From: Stenogyne calaminthoides
Taxonomy: Eukaryota; Streptophyta; Magnoliopsida; Lamiales; Lamiaceae
Assembly: GCA_037126765.1 (NCBI GenBank)
Contig: JBBCBC010000012.1
Location: 496,001-560,000, forward strand
Reading direction: 5' to 3'
Length of the DNA stretch: 64,000 nucleotides
This document shows positions 23,069 through 34,776 of the stretch, one piece after another. The notes beneath the pieces were generated by a model. It did no database searches and was not told the origin of the DNA. It worked only from the letters and a program-made list of their open reading frames with translations. Position 1 is the stretch's first letter, and the number at the start of each line of letters is the position of its first letter. A program made the position numbers and the translations under genes.

Positions 23069-25733
23069 TCAGAGAGTTTGATCAGCGACATCAGCAATGT
23101 CCGCATCCGAGCCATCTTCCTCATCCAGGATAGGATCATCAATCTCGATCCCTTCAGGAAGATTGGAGAAATCACACAGATCGTTCAAGTCAGACATCGG
23201 AAGGTTGCGATCTGGGGGTTGCTCGATCGTCTTCTTGAAAATTAGATATGAAAGCGTAGGCAATTTGTTCTCCAAAGGACGTATGGCGGGCGAAAGGATC
23301 GGATGGCATCGGCAAAAGCACATATGTAAGAGAAGTTCGACATGGAATCAACATACTCCTCATTGTGCAACCTTGAATTTTTGAGACCCAAACGAGTGTT
23401 GGTCTCTTCAGCAATGATGAGTTGTTGGCCGAGCGAATTCTTCTCACATTCCATGACCTCGACGTCAGTTCGGAGTTTACAAAGCTCGACATTCATTTCA
23501 TTCTGAACTCTCCGTATGCCGACCACCTCCTCCTGAGCAAGGTTTAGCTCCTCCCTTGCCTGGCGAGCAACTTCTTGAGCTTGGCGAGCATCTTCTTGAG
23601 CCTTACGAGCATCTGCTTGAGCCGAGGATATCTGTCCCTGAGCCAACCTCACTTCATCCTGAGTTTTGCTCAGCTCGTTCACCTTCTCTTCAAAACTTCT
23701 TATCAAAGCCAAGTAGTTGGCATGAAGATTGGCGGACTCAGCATAAGCTTTCTCAAAGATGACCAAAGACTGGCCCTGGTGTACCAGGCCAAGTCGCATG
23801 TTTTCCAAAGGTGTTGGACCCTTGGTGGCCTCTTCCAGCTCAGTAGTCCATGCTCGAATGGGGGTCTCGCAAGCCTTCTGAACATGCTCGGGAAGACCCG
23901 GAATATTGCGAACACTCGGAGAGCAGTAATAATTCTTCAATTCGGGCATCAGAGGCGCCAACCAGCTCAACCTACATGTTCACCCGAGCAGACAAATGAA
24001 ATAAAGCGAACAAAATCAATTGAAAGAAAAAGTAATTCAATGGGCGAACAAACGTACCTGTTCGTCCGAGCAGGATCCCATCCCAAAAATGATTTATCTT
24101 TGGGGGACCGGAGTTGAGGGTTCATAGGAGTCCAAGTCTGAGGTCCTGGAGGAGGTGGAGAAGATGTACCCACCTCCATTTCAACTATTTGCGCGACCGG
24201 ATCGACCACGGAGGTGGCCATTCTGATCGTTTCGGCAGTGGGGGTCTGGGTCTCCCTAACAACATCGATGCTCGTCTGAGCCTGGTCACTTGCCCCTTGC
24301 TCGTCGGTTTCCATCCTTGGTCTTTTTGGTGACGGAGCCTGTTCTCTCGCCCCCTGCTCGGCCGAACGAGTTATCCTCTTCGGTCGGCTCGACTCCCCAG
24401 CGCCAGACGTAGATGCTCGGCTCACCCTGCTCGCTTCCCCTCGATTTGCTCGCTGAGCCTCCCGCTCGGCTTGAATTCGAGCAAGCTCCTGAGGTCTTTT
24501 TCTTCGAGCCATTTCAGTATGCTCGGATGTACTCACGACAACAGTAACAGCAGGGAAAGCTATAGATAAAATAGTTCATTATACAAGAAAGAGAAACAAC
24601 GAGCAAAAGGTACAAAACATACAAATGCAAAAAAAAAGGCAATCCTTACCAATGGGATTAACAGCAACAAGATGATGAGGGGGCACGTACAAGCCTCCTT
24701 TCTTCCTTTGATCGGCGGTATTCAAAGTCTTCACAGATCGTCCTGAGCGAGACTCAAGATCGATTTGCCAGACACTGCTAAAATAGCCGTCGTTGGTCTC
24801 TTTGTCCGTCACAGCTGGAATTCCTGAAATGAAGAATAAGTTAAAATCAGTTCAAACTGAAGAGCAAAAGACACAAAAATACTTACTTTGGTAAACCCCA
24901 AAATCAGTGGGGATGTCTAAACGAGCATCTGGTTCGCTTCCAGAAGCCGGGATTTTCCAATCGCCCCCAACGAACCAGAATTTCTCTTTCCAATCACTGA
25001 TTTTGTTCGGCATATCCTCAATGATCTTGCACTTAGCATTTGCCTGCATGAACAGCCATCCATGCTCACCCTTCGGACGGGTTAAATGCACTAGTCGAGC
25101 AAGTTCAGCTGCTGTGGGATAATATTTGGGTTTCATTTTGCCGAACAAAGTCAAGAAGCTCATAATCATGTGCCACCCATTCGACCAAATTTGCGTAATG
25201 GTAATGTTCCATTCTACGAGCAAACGAGTGATAACCGGATGGAGTGGAAACCTAAGGCCCGCTTCCATCATGTCCAAATTCACAGCAACACAACCCTCAG
25301 GGGGCTGATCTGCTCGCTCATCGGGACCAGGTGCCCAGAAAAAGACATCTTTGGGGGTTTTGTAATTTCTATACAGCTGAGCGAGCATATCAACATCAAT
25401 TATGCTCGCAATTTTACTCGCCGGGTACTCATTCTCAACCCTAGTCCTACGAGGTTGTTCGGGCCAATCAAAATCATAACGAGCATTATACTCGTTATAT
25501 GTTGGGTTATGAGGGACACCAACAGGGATATCAAGTTCTGTGTTCTGTTCGCTGCCTAACCCCCTGTTCGACTCATCGATATTCACATCCATCAAGAATT
25601 CCTCCCTCACATTATCATCATTCCTATTCACATCAAGACTATCTACAATCCTCGACCTAATTTGGGATTGGGGCAAAGAATCATCACTCAAATCATCTAA
25701 AAAATCACTACGGGCTAAATCCCTATCCAATTA
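23069..25733 (-). pseudogene. antisense accessory gene of the gypsy element (four exons, Transposase_28-like plus coiled coil)
   Basis: Minus-strand exons are about 25730-24887, 24823-24650, 24559-24058 and 23971-23069. All three introns have GT-AG ends, and the phases (1, 1, 2) join frames without loss, giving about 800 codons. Exon 1 carries the 'putative gypsy-type transposon' domain (PPEGCVAVNLDMMEAGLRF, PLHPVITRLL). Exon 3 is basic and Ser/Ala-rich with RRKRP. Exon 4 is a long heptad-like coiled coil (ARKAQEDARQAQEVARQARE) ending in an acidic tail. Products of this type are known beside the 3' LTR of Tat/Retand elements, and their function is unknown. A TAA sits just upstream of the readable start, and one frameshift near 23290 separates the coiled coil from the tail, so this copy is defective. 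A minus-strand TATA box at 26078-26071 could drive it. Confidence 0.83.
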
Positions 25734-26070
25734 GTTTAGGGCATCATCAGAATTGGAGGAAAGAACGGCAAACTGCTGCCGAACTTGCCAACGAGACCTT
25801 GATCCCGAAGCATTTATCTCCGACGCATTAGCATCGCTACGGGGGATTGTACAGGGGAGGAAAAACTATGGTGGTCCGATTCAATTAAGGCAGAAGAGTT
25901 TGAACAAGAAGTCATAATAGGAATTAAAGGGAGTATGCAATGGTTACCTGAGTAAAATCCTTTACCGGAATGATGAAGCCCTTGCCGGAAGTTTCAGACG
26001 TAAAAGAGATTGAAGACAGAGACAGAGAGAAGAGGAAAAGAAAGAAAGGGAACTGAGGCGGCAAAAATAG

Positions 26071-26078
26071 GTATTTAT
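26071..26078 (-). promoter_or_regulatory. antisense TATA box for the accessory gene
   Basis: TATAAATA read on the minus strand, about 340 bp upstream of the first readable exon of the antisense gene and just inside the 3' LTR. No other TATA-like word of this quality lies between it and that exon. Confidence 0.5.
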
Positions 26079-26206
26079 AAATGCCGGGTTTGAAATTTTT
26101 TTGAAATTTGGCATAGAAGATGAAACGACATTCATGACGGCCCAATCAAATTATAACAGCCGGGCCCCCATGATGAATACAAAGTGACCCGACTGGGGGG
26201 TATTGT

Positions 26207-27417
26207 TGTGTTCGATATAATTATTCAGCATTAATCGAACACGTAAGAGAGACACGTGTAATATTCAACTATTAAAATAATCATGCTCGATGAACAAGTG
26301 TGCTCGCCGCTTGTTCATCGAGCAAACAAGTTTATTCGCCAGCTCGCCACTTGTCAACCATGCGAGTATGCTCTCCTATGAAGTAAGTTTTGTTCGCCAG
26401 CTTGCCATTTACCAACCAAGGATGTTCAACTAGCCTACCGAGCAAACAGGTATGTTCGCCAGACTAACCGAGCAAATAGGTATGATCCTCGAAGATGTTG
26501 ATCCGATCACCAAACCGACGATCGAGGAAGGAGAAATCGATATACCGAGTCAAGTAACCTGAAGGGTCAGTATGCTCGATGCTCAGATATCCTGAGGGCT
26601 CAGATATCGTGAAGGCTCAGACAAACCTGAGGGGTCAGTATGCTCGATGCTCAGATATCTTGAAGGCTCAGACAAACCTGAGGGGTCAGTATGCTCGATG
26701 CTCAGATATCCTGAGGGCTCAGACATTCTGAAGGCTCAGACAACCTGAGGGGTCAGTATGCTCAATGCTCAGACATCCTGAGGACACAGACATACCCGAT
26801 GCTCAGATAACCTGAGGACTTAGACAACCTGAAGGACTCAGACATGCTCGATGAGGACAATATTCCGGCATAAAATTGATATGGTTTAATGGGGTGAACA
26901 AAGCATTCAGTCGAGCAAAAGATAGATTTGGACGACCAAAAGAGTGCCTTATAGACAAGCAAATGCAAAGATCAACCAGGAAGACGAAGTTGGAAACGTG
27001 GCAGCATTACATGAGTTCTTGCATAGCCCGAAGTCTCCAGCTCATGCTTGTCAAAGTACTATAAATAGAAGAAAAAACAACAAGAAACGGGTTCACAAAA
27101 AAATTTCCTAGAGGGGGAAGGTTCAGAAAAATTCGAGAGTTCATCCATACACATAAAAAACCCTAGCACTCACATACCAACTCTCCAAATCATCTTTATC
27201 CATAACGATTCATCTTCATGAGATGTATCATATATTGTACGTGTAAAACTCGCAATACTACATCCCTGGCTTGGTACGCCCCCAGAGTAGTCATTTCTTG
27301 ACGAACTGGGTCAACAAATTCCTCTTATTTACAGTTCATTTTACACGTGCATATTTTGCTTGTGAGTTGTCACCGAATTAGCCATATAATAGTCTCCATA
27401 TAAAACGACTCGCAACA
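26207..27417 (+). repeat. 3' LTR of the gypsy element
   Basis: 1,211 bp. Contains TATAAATA at 27060-27067 and a cleaner version of the tandem array (about 26560-26830). The array has ~17-bp units built from GGTCAGTATGCTCGATG, CTCAGATATCCTGAGGG and CTCAGACAAACCTGAGG. Copy number and order differ from the 5' LTR. Confidence 0.9.
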
Positions 27418-27877
27418 AATTCTAAAGTAAAAATATATCAAGTTCAAAAGTTTATTGTTTTGGTCAAAATGACTTTGAAAAGAATTCCCTTGGTGAGTGG
27501 GTTTGTCCATAGATGTAGCAGAAGGACACGACATTGTTGTGGGACATCTCTTGTTGTGGGACATTGTTGTGGAAAATGAGTGTTGGTTTAATACTGTCAT
27601 TCGTCACTTTATGGTTTCATATCATAAAAGTGGAGAAGTAGCTAAACTTAGTAATTATTTTGAAATAAAAATTAATCTTTAAAACAACAATTAATATGAA
27701 GTTGAAGAGTATTTCACACGTAAACATAAATCAAAGGTTATTTCGTTCAACATTTTCAATGAAAATTGTAATGAAAGTGAGCATGAGGGAATTGTGGTAA
27801 CAAAAAACAGGATTTCAAATTAACGAGTAGTGTATATATAATGCATATAGACTAAACAATCTTAAAAACTTTGCTAG
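27418..27877. other. MULE transposase intron, right part
   Basis: Non-coding continuation of the transposase intron after the gypsy insertion, ending at the exon A donor (GTATAAATA read on the minus strand, 27886-27878). Confidence 0.6.
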
Positions 27878-28584
27878 TATTTATACCTGTAATTCATTTT
27901 TCGCAGTAGGTGTATGAAGTTTTGTGTTGAGGTAAGCTCCTCACGACTTTCTCTCCTTATCTTTTGTTGTGCATTGTACATTCTCTTTGAGTCCGTACTA
28001 TTGTTGGGATCGATTGTCTTTAAATATCCCAAAATGTTGCTCGAACTGACATTCATTGAATCTAGCAGTTATACATGTTTGTACTGTTCGGGGGTTATTT
28101 GACCAATTCTGAAACCCTCAGGACATTTTGGAAATCGATGATTGTGTGTCCCCTCCAAAACACTAATTTGCCACATATCACGGTCGGGATCAGAAAGCCA
28201 AGCAACTAAACAAAAAGAACATGATTTTTTTGCGGTTTTGGTATTTCGCTCATTCGTGGTTTTTCTAGGTCTATAGGTGCCGCCTTCACTACATATATAC
28301 CTTACCGTTGTTGCATTAGAATTACGAATGGACAATGTGATGTGTCTCATACCAGCAACACTCTTAACAAAAAAATCAACTCCGTCTTTTCCTATTAACA
28401 CTTCACCAGGAGTAATAAAATCAACAGTGACATCTTCGGACACATAATCAGCATCATAATAAGAACTCATTTTATGTAATATTATAAAAATATGGAGGTA
28501 TAAGGTGATAATGAATACTAAAGAAATGTAGGAGAAAATTTATAAGAAGGTCTGTGCTGAAGTAGAATGTATAAATTGTGTGAA

Positions 28585-28710
28585 GAATTGTGTCAAGAAT
28601 TTTAAACGATTATAATGTATATGCTGAATGAATTGTGTCAAGAATTTTGAACAATTAGAATGTATATATTAAATGAATTGTGTCAAGAATTTTGAACGAT
28701 TAGAATGTAT
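28585..28710. repeat. three ~46-bp tandem repeats in the MULE divergent promoter
   Basis: GAATTGTGTCAAGAATTTT followed by (A/G)AAC(G/A)ATTA(T/G)AATGTAT occurs three times in direct order with few changes. Confidence 0.8.
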
Positions 28711-28870
28711 CATGCATTTGAAATTTATAAGAAGGTGTCAGTCAAAAAATTCAAAGTTAAAATCAGTAATTCAGTACTGATAAAGTTGAGAAACAAGCAC
28801 GCGAATGAAAAAAGTCCGACATTGATGGAAATTCAGCATGTGGCTGACGTGGCTGGCATGTGACTGACGT

Positions 28871-28948
28871 GTTGTAAGGTATTAGTTTATATGTTGTAAG
28901 GTATTAGTTTGTATGCTATAAGATATTAGTTTGTATGCTGTAAGGTGT
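28871..28948. repeat. ~22-bp tandem repeats in the MULE divergent promoter
   Basis: GTTGTAAGGTATTAGTTTATAT and close variants recur about four times head to tail just upstream of the PMD gene start. Confidence 0.75.
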
Positions 28949-30364
28949 TGCTTCAATTGATGTATTACTTGATTTAAAATATATAATTTCATATGTTTTT
29001 TCTTAGTTCACTATGTCACGCCGCTTCTGCCCCGATTGCTCCGCACTATGTAGAGTATGCAATCGATGTGTTCTAGCTGAACAATGTGCGCATGCAACTG
29101 AATCTGAACAACTCGAATTACAAAACTTTCAGTGGAATACATTATTCGATCTAAACACCCCTGCTTACCAACCTAATGTCGAGCAATCTGTTCCGATGCA
29201 GTATGCTCCATTACGTACACCTAATGATATCAGTTTCAATGATTTGCACAATTACTCCCCAATTGAATTCCCCTCATTTTCACCATCAACACATATGGTC
29301 ATGGCCTCCGACCCTCTTCCAGATGAGGCTGCATCTTATCATTCCCTTAACATGGGTCTGTCTACGTCTTATCACTCCATTTACTCCACTCACCAGGGCC
29401 ATCTACATCTCATCACTAAACTCACCATGGCCCATCTACATCTCATCACTCAGGCCACCAGGATGAGGCTGAATACGAAAGTGCTCCGCACGCAACACAA
29501 GCCTCATCCTGGTCTTCGCCACATAGTGATTGGTTGACGACGACATCTATGCCTGGAGGACCTTTAGATCCAAGTGTGTTGTGTGCTTTCAAAGCACACA
29601 GAGCAAAAAAAATATGGGATGATTCTGTAAGTAACGGTTACGATATGTAAATTAACGAGTTCATTTTTATGAAAAAATATGTAGACGTTTCGTAAGATCC
29701 TCGATGGCCAGACTCGAATTAGAACTCTTGAGGATTGGTCATTGAATTTATTCCATCATGACGATCATTCCTTCACCCTTATTAGAAAGTCTGGATTGGA
29801 GGATATGGGGCGAATGATGTTTCAAACCAACAACATGCCCCTCATTACACCATTCGTCGAACGGTGGCACCCTGAGACGAAGACATTTCATATGCCGTTC
29901 GGGGAGATGACGATCACATTCCATGACGTACATGCTATCCTTGGTAAATTGAACCCTAAAACTAATTTTTAATAAATCAAATTTTAATTTTTTAATCAAT
30001 TCATTTTACTAATAATAAAAATAATTTTTTCCAATGTAGGGTTGAACATAAATGGTTTTCCCGTCATTGACGACGAAAGTTGTATTGACGATGATTTGAT
30101 GAATGCATGCGGCTCTAGGGGACAAAACCAAAGTAGCGTCATCCTTGACAACATATAAGATGAGTGTCAAAAGGATAACCACCTGAGCAAGGTCTCTATT
30201 GCTCGAGGTTACCTATGGTACTTGATGGGGTCGACACTATTTCCTGATAAAACGAGTGATTCTGTCCCCAAGCATTATCTAGAGGTGTTGGGTGATCTCG
30301 ATGCTGAAGTCCCTAACTATGCATGGGGAGCCGCCACATTGGCGTATTTATATCACCAGCTAGG

Positions 30365-32184
30365 TGTTGGGATTATGCTGGAAAGTATGCTTTTTACTTT
30401 GTATAATCAAAACTGAATCTCGGACTTATTTACTGAAATAAATTGTTTATCACTTATGCTTTAAATATTATCGAATGTTACATATATTTACTGCATAACT
30501 GTTCAATAAATAGTACGTGTTACATTGTAGTTAATTTAGTGATACCAGATCACATAAGATTAAATTAACAGTCCCTTGTAACTAAAAGTACACCATTCAC
30601 GACCTAGATGGAAATGAACAACCCATCGTGAAAGGTTGAAGTGTAAGGCTCAGATTGACTTGTCTTGACCAAGAGATTACACTAGTGCATGACTGATGCA
30701 CTGAATAGGAAGAATTAGACCTCAGTGGCTCGTTATTTCTTAATCTTCGTTCCTTAAATAGGATCATGTGTGGTTGGTAATTATTGCTTTGACTTATCAT
30801 GGGTAGAGAATCAACGAGATTCAATACTTTTTATCTTGGGCAATATTATTGGTCACATGTGATTGCTAAGATTTAATACGGAGAATCGTGTGCAAGTACG
30901 CTTGTTCAATTTGCCCCCTTGGGAGGTTCATAAGATTTATCATACCAAATCTTGCAAGTGGAATTAGTTTCTGGTATGGATAATAATGTTGAACCGTTCC
31001 TTGACCAAGGACAAAAGATATTAATTAACGGAAAACTATTTCAGTGGCTTGAATTATTAATGGGCTAGATAATCTTAAACACGGGAAATAATAATCGGGA
31101 GCCATATTGACTGTAATATGGGTTAAGATGGATAGTGCAATATTAATTATGTAGTGGGATTAATTAATATTTATGGGCTTGAATAATATTGTGGCTCAAT
31201 ATTGATAATTCAAGATCCATTGGAAGGTCCAATCTTAATTCTCCTAAAGGCCCCCTAAGTAGCCCAACATATAGTCCAATAACTGAAAAAGGTGTTTAAA
31301 ATAAAATAAGTATTGTTGCTTATTTTTCCTAATTATTTTCGAAATTTATGGATAAAAGGGGAGAAAGATTTTCTTTGAATTTTGTTATGGAATGTAGATA
31401 TGTATTCTTGGAATACAAGATTATCTCATTAAATTCAAGAAATCTCCCACTTAGTTATTTATAAAGATAATTTCGAAATTTTGAAAGATAAAGGGCAAGA
31501 AAGATTTTCTTGATTTTCTTGAAAAGATATTATGGAAGATATGTATTTCTTGAAATACAAGAATATCTTGAAATACAAGAAGATCCAAATCTTGGAATCT
31601 TGCCTATTATTTTCGAAAATATCCCATAACAAAGAGTAGGTGAGATTTTGTGGAATATTATAATTATGGGAAAAAAAATATAGGAGATATATTCAAGATT
31701 TCTGGGAGATCAAGAAAAGATTTTCCCACATTGTTTTATCCCAAAATTTTCGACCACTTGTGCTCTATAAATAGGGGATGACTCTTTCATTCCCAAGTAA
31801 AATTCCATGTTCTGGAAAAATTAGTAAATCCACAAAGGTGGTGCAACATAATTTATTTTCCTTTTGTTAATTGTTCACAAGTGTCCTACCACCGGATAGT
31901 CGAAGAAGGATTAAGGGAATACTTGAGAAGTTCTTTTGGTTAGTCTAATCAGCCAGATCACTGCCATCCCAAGAGGTACGTTCACGTAAACTCGTAGAAT
32001 TCCGCATGCGTAGGATTTACGTGAATTAATTATATGCATGATATGTTGTTGGATTATTATTTGAATTAATATAGGATTAATTCATGCTAGTAATAATTAT
32101 AAGAATTAAATTTAATAATTATAAGAATTAAATTTGTATTTAAATATTCACCCCGAATAGATCTGTGCAACTTATTCCCCAACA
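30365..32184 (+). repeat. 5' LTR of copia element 1
   Basis: 1,820 bp with TATAAATA at 31766-31773. Compared with the 3' LTR it lacks 38 bp near 30710, flanked by an AGGA microhomology, and has an extra 22-bp tandem copy (AATAATTATAAGAATTAAATTT) near 32105. Confidence 0.93.
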
Positions 32185-32186
32185 AC

Positions 32187-32199
32187 TGGTATCAAAGCC
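32187..32199 (+). promoter_or_regulatory. primer binding site (initiator Met tRNA) of copia element 1
   Basis: TGGTATCAAAGCC begins three bases after the LTR. The consensus complement of initiator tRNA-Met is TGGTATCAGAGCC, so there is one mismatch. Confidence 0.85.
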
Positions 32200-32519
32200 A
32201 CGTTTTGACTCAAATTTTTAAATTGTAATTTAATTACGACATTAAATTTGAAATTGGATAGTAGAATTGCTAGATCTGTTTTGCAGGTATCCAATTGTCA
32301 TGGAATTTAATGTATTTATTTATGCATGCATATAAATTGTGGTTTTAATTCGATTCGTTCGGATTCATTTTGCCTCGTGAGAAAATCCATGAGTAGATTA
32401 GGATTTGTTTGATTTGATCATTGTAATAGACTAGTCTAGATTTAGGTTTATTTATTTTTTGTAAATAAATTGTAACCGGATCGAAAATGAAGACGGAGAC
32501 GAAGAATTAAAGGATAAAA

Positions 32520-32960
32520 TCCAGAACCGGGCGTAGGCGGCGTGCATCATGCGAAACGTGCCAAGGGAGGCACGCGCACGACGCAGACGCACGCAGGCAT
32601 GCACGGGCGCTAGGCGCAGGCCGAGGGCCGAGCGCCATGAGGATCGTGGTCCGCCGCCAAAGTGGCACAAGCGCGCGACACGACACAAAGAGATGGAGCG
32701 GTACGCAGACGGCGCGAAGGCTGGCGGTAAAGGACGGAGCCGCCGGGTTCCGGGTCCGCAAGGTAAGGCGAAGGTCAGTGGATGCGCTGGCACGCTGGCC
32801 GCCGCCGAGGAATCACGGACCGCCGAGGCGCAAGCCGAGGCACAAGCGCTAAACCCGCCGAGGTGTAAGCCGAGGTCGATTGCCGAAGTGGCCGTCGGAT
32901 GCGCGCGGCATCCTCGGCCGCGAATTACTGTGGCGCTGACGGAGTTCTTTTCGAGACGAC
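32520..32960. other. GC-rich island in the copia leader
   Basis: A ~440-bp stretch, strikingly GC-rich with GCG/CGCC words, in otherwise AT-rich DNA between the PBS and the gag remnant. Several frames are open on both strands only because of composition. The corresponding place in copia element 2 (59670-60065) is also GC-rich but very different in sequence. No domain is recognisable. Confidence 0.6.
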
Positions 32961-34100
32961 GAGTGGGAGAAATTCAAGACGACATTTCTTCAAAATCAAG
33001 CCAAGAAAAATCAAACCATGACAATTGGATAATTTGTGCCCAATATGTTTATTTTCCGCTTTGTTTGATTTGTTATTGTGTTTTCTTGTGCTTTATTTAA
33101 TTTGTTTAAATGTATTTGCATGAGAGTTGCCCAATGAAAAATCTCACCATAAAAAATTACTAAGTATGTTTAAATAATTAATTGACAATTTTATTACGGA
33201 TAATAAAATTGAATTAATTTTGACCTCCATGATTTATTTATTTGTGAATTCTTTAGGAGAAATTCCCCCCACGGGACTGTCAAAAGTTAGCTTTCACATG
33301 AATGAATTCTAAATGGATGATTGTGGATTATTACTAGTGGCGACGATGACCCTCCCCACGAGGCTCGTTCAAAGCGAAATAATGATTCTGTATTTAATCA
33401 TGGTTATTACTTAGGTATAAAATTGATATGCATATACTTCCCAAGTCCTGTCAATTTTATATTGGTCAAGTGAGCCAACTATTAATCTGGATATTAAAGG
33501 TTTGTAAATCGTTCTTGTTTGTAACACCGTTGAATGTGTTTAAATAATGACCCACCCCACGTGTCTTATTTAAACTGTTTTGAGATGTTGGCTGATGCAT
33601 GTTCATATTTTTTTTTTGAGATTTTAATATGAAACATGTGATCGAACCTTGTGATATACTTGTGCTTATGCATATAGTTATTTATTTCAGTTCAGCATGT
33701 CGTAACCTTTTAATCCACTGTTAATATACTTAAATTCAATACAATATGTATTGAAACTATATTGATTGGAAACGAAAAATTATAATTGTCCTAACTGCAC
33801 AAAAGCACAAGTGGATTCTTGACACACCAAAATCAGATGAGCCAACTGACGAGTTAAAAATGTGGGACTCTTTAGATCACCTTGCGAGAGATGTCGTCGC
33901 TGAAAATGGTGGAGGGCAAACCCGTAACGAATTACGTCCTCAAAATAGATGGCTCATCTGAACAAACTTGAGATTCTGAGTGCATATTATAATCTGGAGA
34001 CTCAGATGAATTTGGTATTTCACTTTCTGCCCAAAAGTTTCTGAGCATTTTTGCCTCGCTAGCTGATTTGTTGCAAGCTTTGGTCTAGGCAGAGATATTG
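32961..34100. other. copia leader/gag remnant without readable gag N-terminus
   Basis: Mostly non-coding. Short pieces between 33790 and 34100 look like decayed gag sequence but cross several stops. No capsid core can be read. Confidence 0.5.
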
Positions 34101-34239
34101 ATGGGGCACCAAACTCAAGCTTTAACGGGAAGTGGTAAGTCTTCATTTTCTAGGCCAATGGAAGGCAAGAAAAAGAAGAGGACCAAAAGCCATAAGCAAT
34201 AAAACTCAACTGTTGCCAAGGGCAATGGTAAGATGAGGA

Positions 34240-34455
34240 ATGCTTGTGGTGTCAAGGAAAAATCCAAAGAGGAAGTGCTTAAACTGCGGTGAAAAGGGAC
34301 AATGGAGGTTTGCCTGTTCCAACCCCAAAAGGGACGGAAAGAAAGGTAATTCTCACGCACTAGTTGTTGAAACTTGTTTAGCGGCGTATACTTCTCATTC
34401 GTGGGTGGTTGATACGAGATCCACTAATCATGTTTACTTCACGGGTTCAAACTGA
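34240..34455 (+). pseudogene. copia gag zinc knuckle and protease remnant
   Basis: The CCHC knuckle reads CLNCGEKGQWRFAC, with Gln in place of the zinc-binding His. The protease motif normally WVVDSGATNHV reads WVVDTRSTNHV. The Asp survives but the D-S/T-G signature has lost its Gly. Both are expected to be non-functional. The frame ends in TGA at 34453-34455. Confidence 0.75.
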
Positions 34456-34776
34456 TCTGGCAACTTAGTGGGAGTGAGATCCTCATCACACTGGGCAATG
34501 TTACGAAAGTAGCAATTATTGCAATGCTACGTAAGTAGCAGATATTGCAATGCTACGATAGTAACAGTTATTGCAATACTACGCAAGTAGTAGATATTGC
34601 AATGCTACATGAGTAGCGGTTAACGCAGTGGGAGAAGTGCACCTGTCTTTTAAAGATGAAGTTTTTTTTTAGATTATCTTTATGTTCCCAGTTTTGGAAA
34701 GAATTCACTTTCAGTTTCTAAAATTTGATTAAAGGACACTAAGTTTCTTCTAATAAGAATTACATCATTTCTTGAA

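Larger units (their letters stand above)
13861..27417 (+). mobile_element. Ty3/gypsy LTR retrotransposon, Tat-type (Retand-like), 13.6 kb
   Basis: Paired LTRs (13861-15088 and 26207-27417) begin TGTG and end ACA. The flank AATT occurs on both sides (13857-13860 and 27418-27421), consistent with a short target duplication. Internal order is PBS, gag, protease, reverse transcriptase, RNase H, a second (archaeal-type) RNase H, integrase, a long 3' region, then a spliced antisense gene and a polypurine tract (GACTGGGGGG, 26191-26200). A second RNase H plus an antisense gene near the 3' LTR is known for Tat/Retand-type elements. Nonsense codons and frameshifts show this copy is dead. It sits inside a transposase intron of the surrounding MULE. 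Confidence 0.93.
11115..28470 (-). pseudogene. MULE transposase (FAR1/MuDR type), split by a gypsy insertion in its intron
   Basis: Inferred exons on the minus strand are A 28470-27887, B 12410-11772 and C 11664-11115, with GT-AG borders. Exon A ends and exon B begins so that AG+G restores an Arg codon and the B frame. The B/C junction does the same. Together they encode about 590 residues. Exon A holds a FAR1/WRKY-GCM1-type zinc finger (C...CSFC...THNH) followed by the PEGFRIGQITPEQY and MYNAQQKIR blocks usual for MULE N-termini. Exon B has the DDE core: LIIDTTYNTN (first Asp), VVVTDRAF (second Asp) and the conserved C-x2-H in HLCRRHI. Exon C has a SWIM-like CGCYL...PCQC finger in which the usual final His is Cys. 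Three in-frame stops (28069-28071, 12170-12172, 11849-11851) inactivate it. The 15.5-kb gap between exons A and B contains the complete gypsy element. Confidence 0.85.
28471..29012. promoter_or_regulatory. divergent promoter region between MULE transposase and PMD gene
   Basis: 542 bp separate the two divergent start codons. It contains two tandem arrays: three copies of a ~46-bp unit (GAATTGTGTCAAGAATTTT core, about 28585-28710) and about four copies of a ~22-bp unit (GTAAGGTATTAGTTTGTATG, about 28871-28948). Between them lies a GC-richer TGGCTGACGTGGCTGGCATG stretch with TGACGT-type words. Bidirectional promoter function is inferred from layout. Confidence 0.5.

Noticed and set aside
32452..33100. 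overlapping long open frames on both strands
   Set aside because: GC-rich composition leaves several frames open at once. None has a domain or conserved counterpart in element 2.
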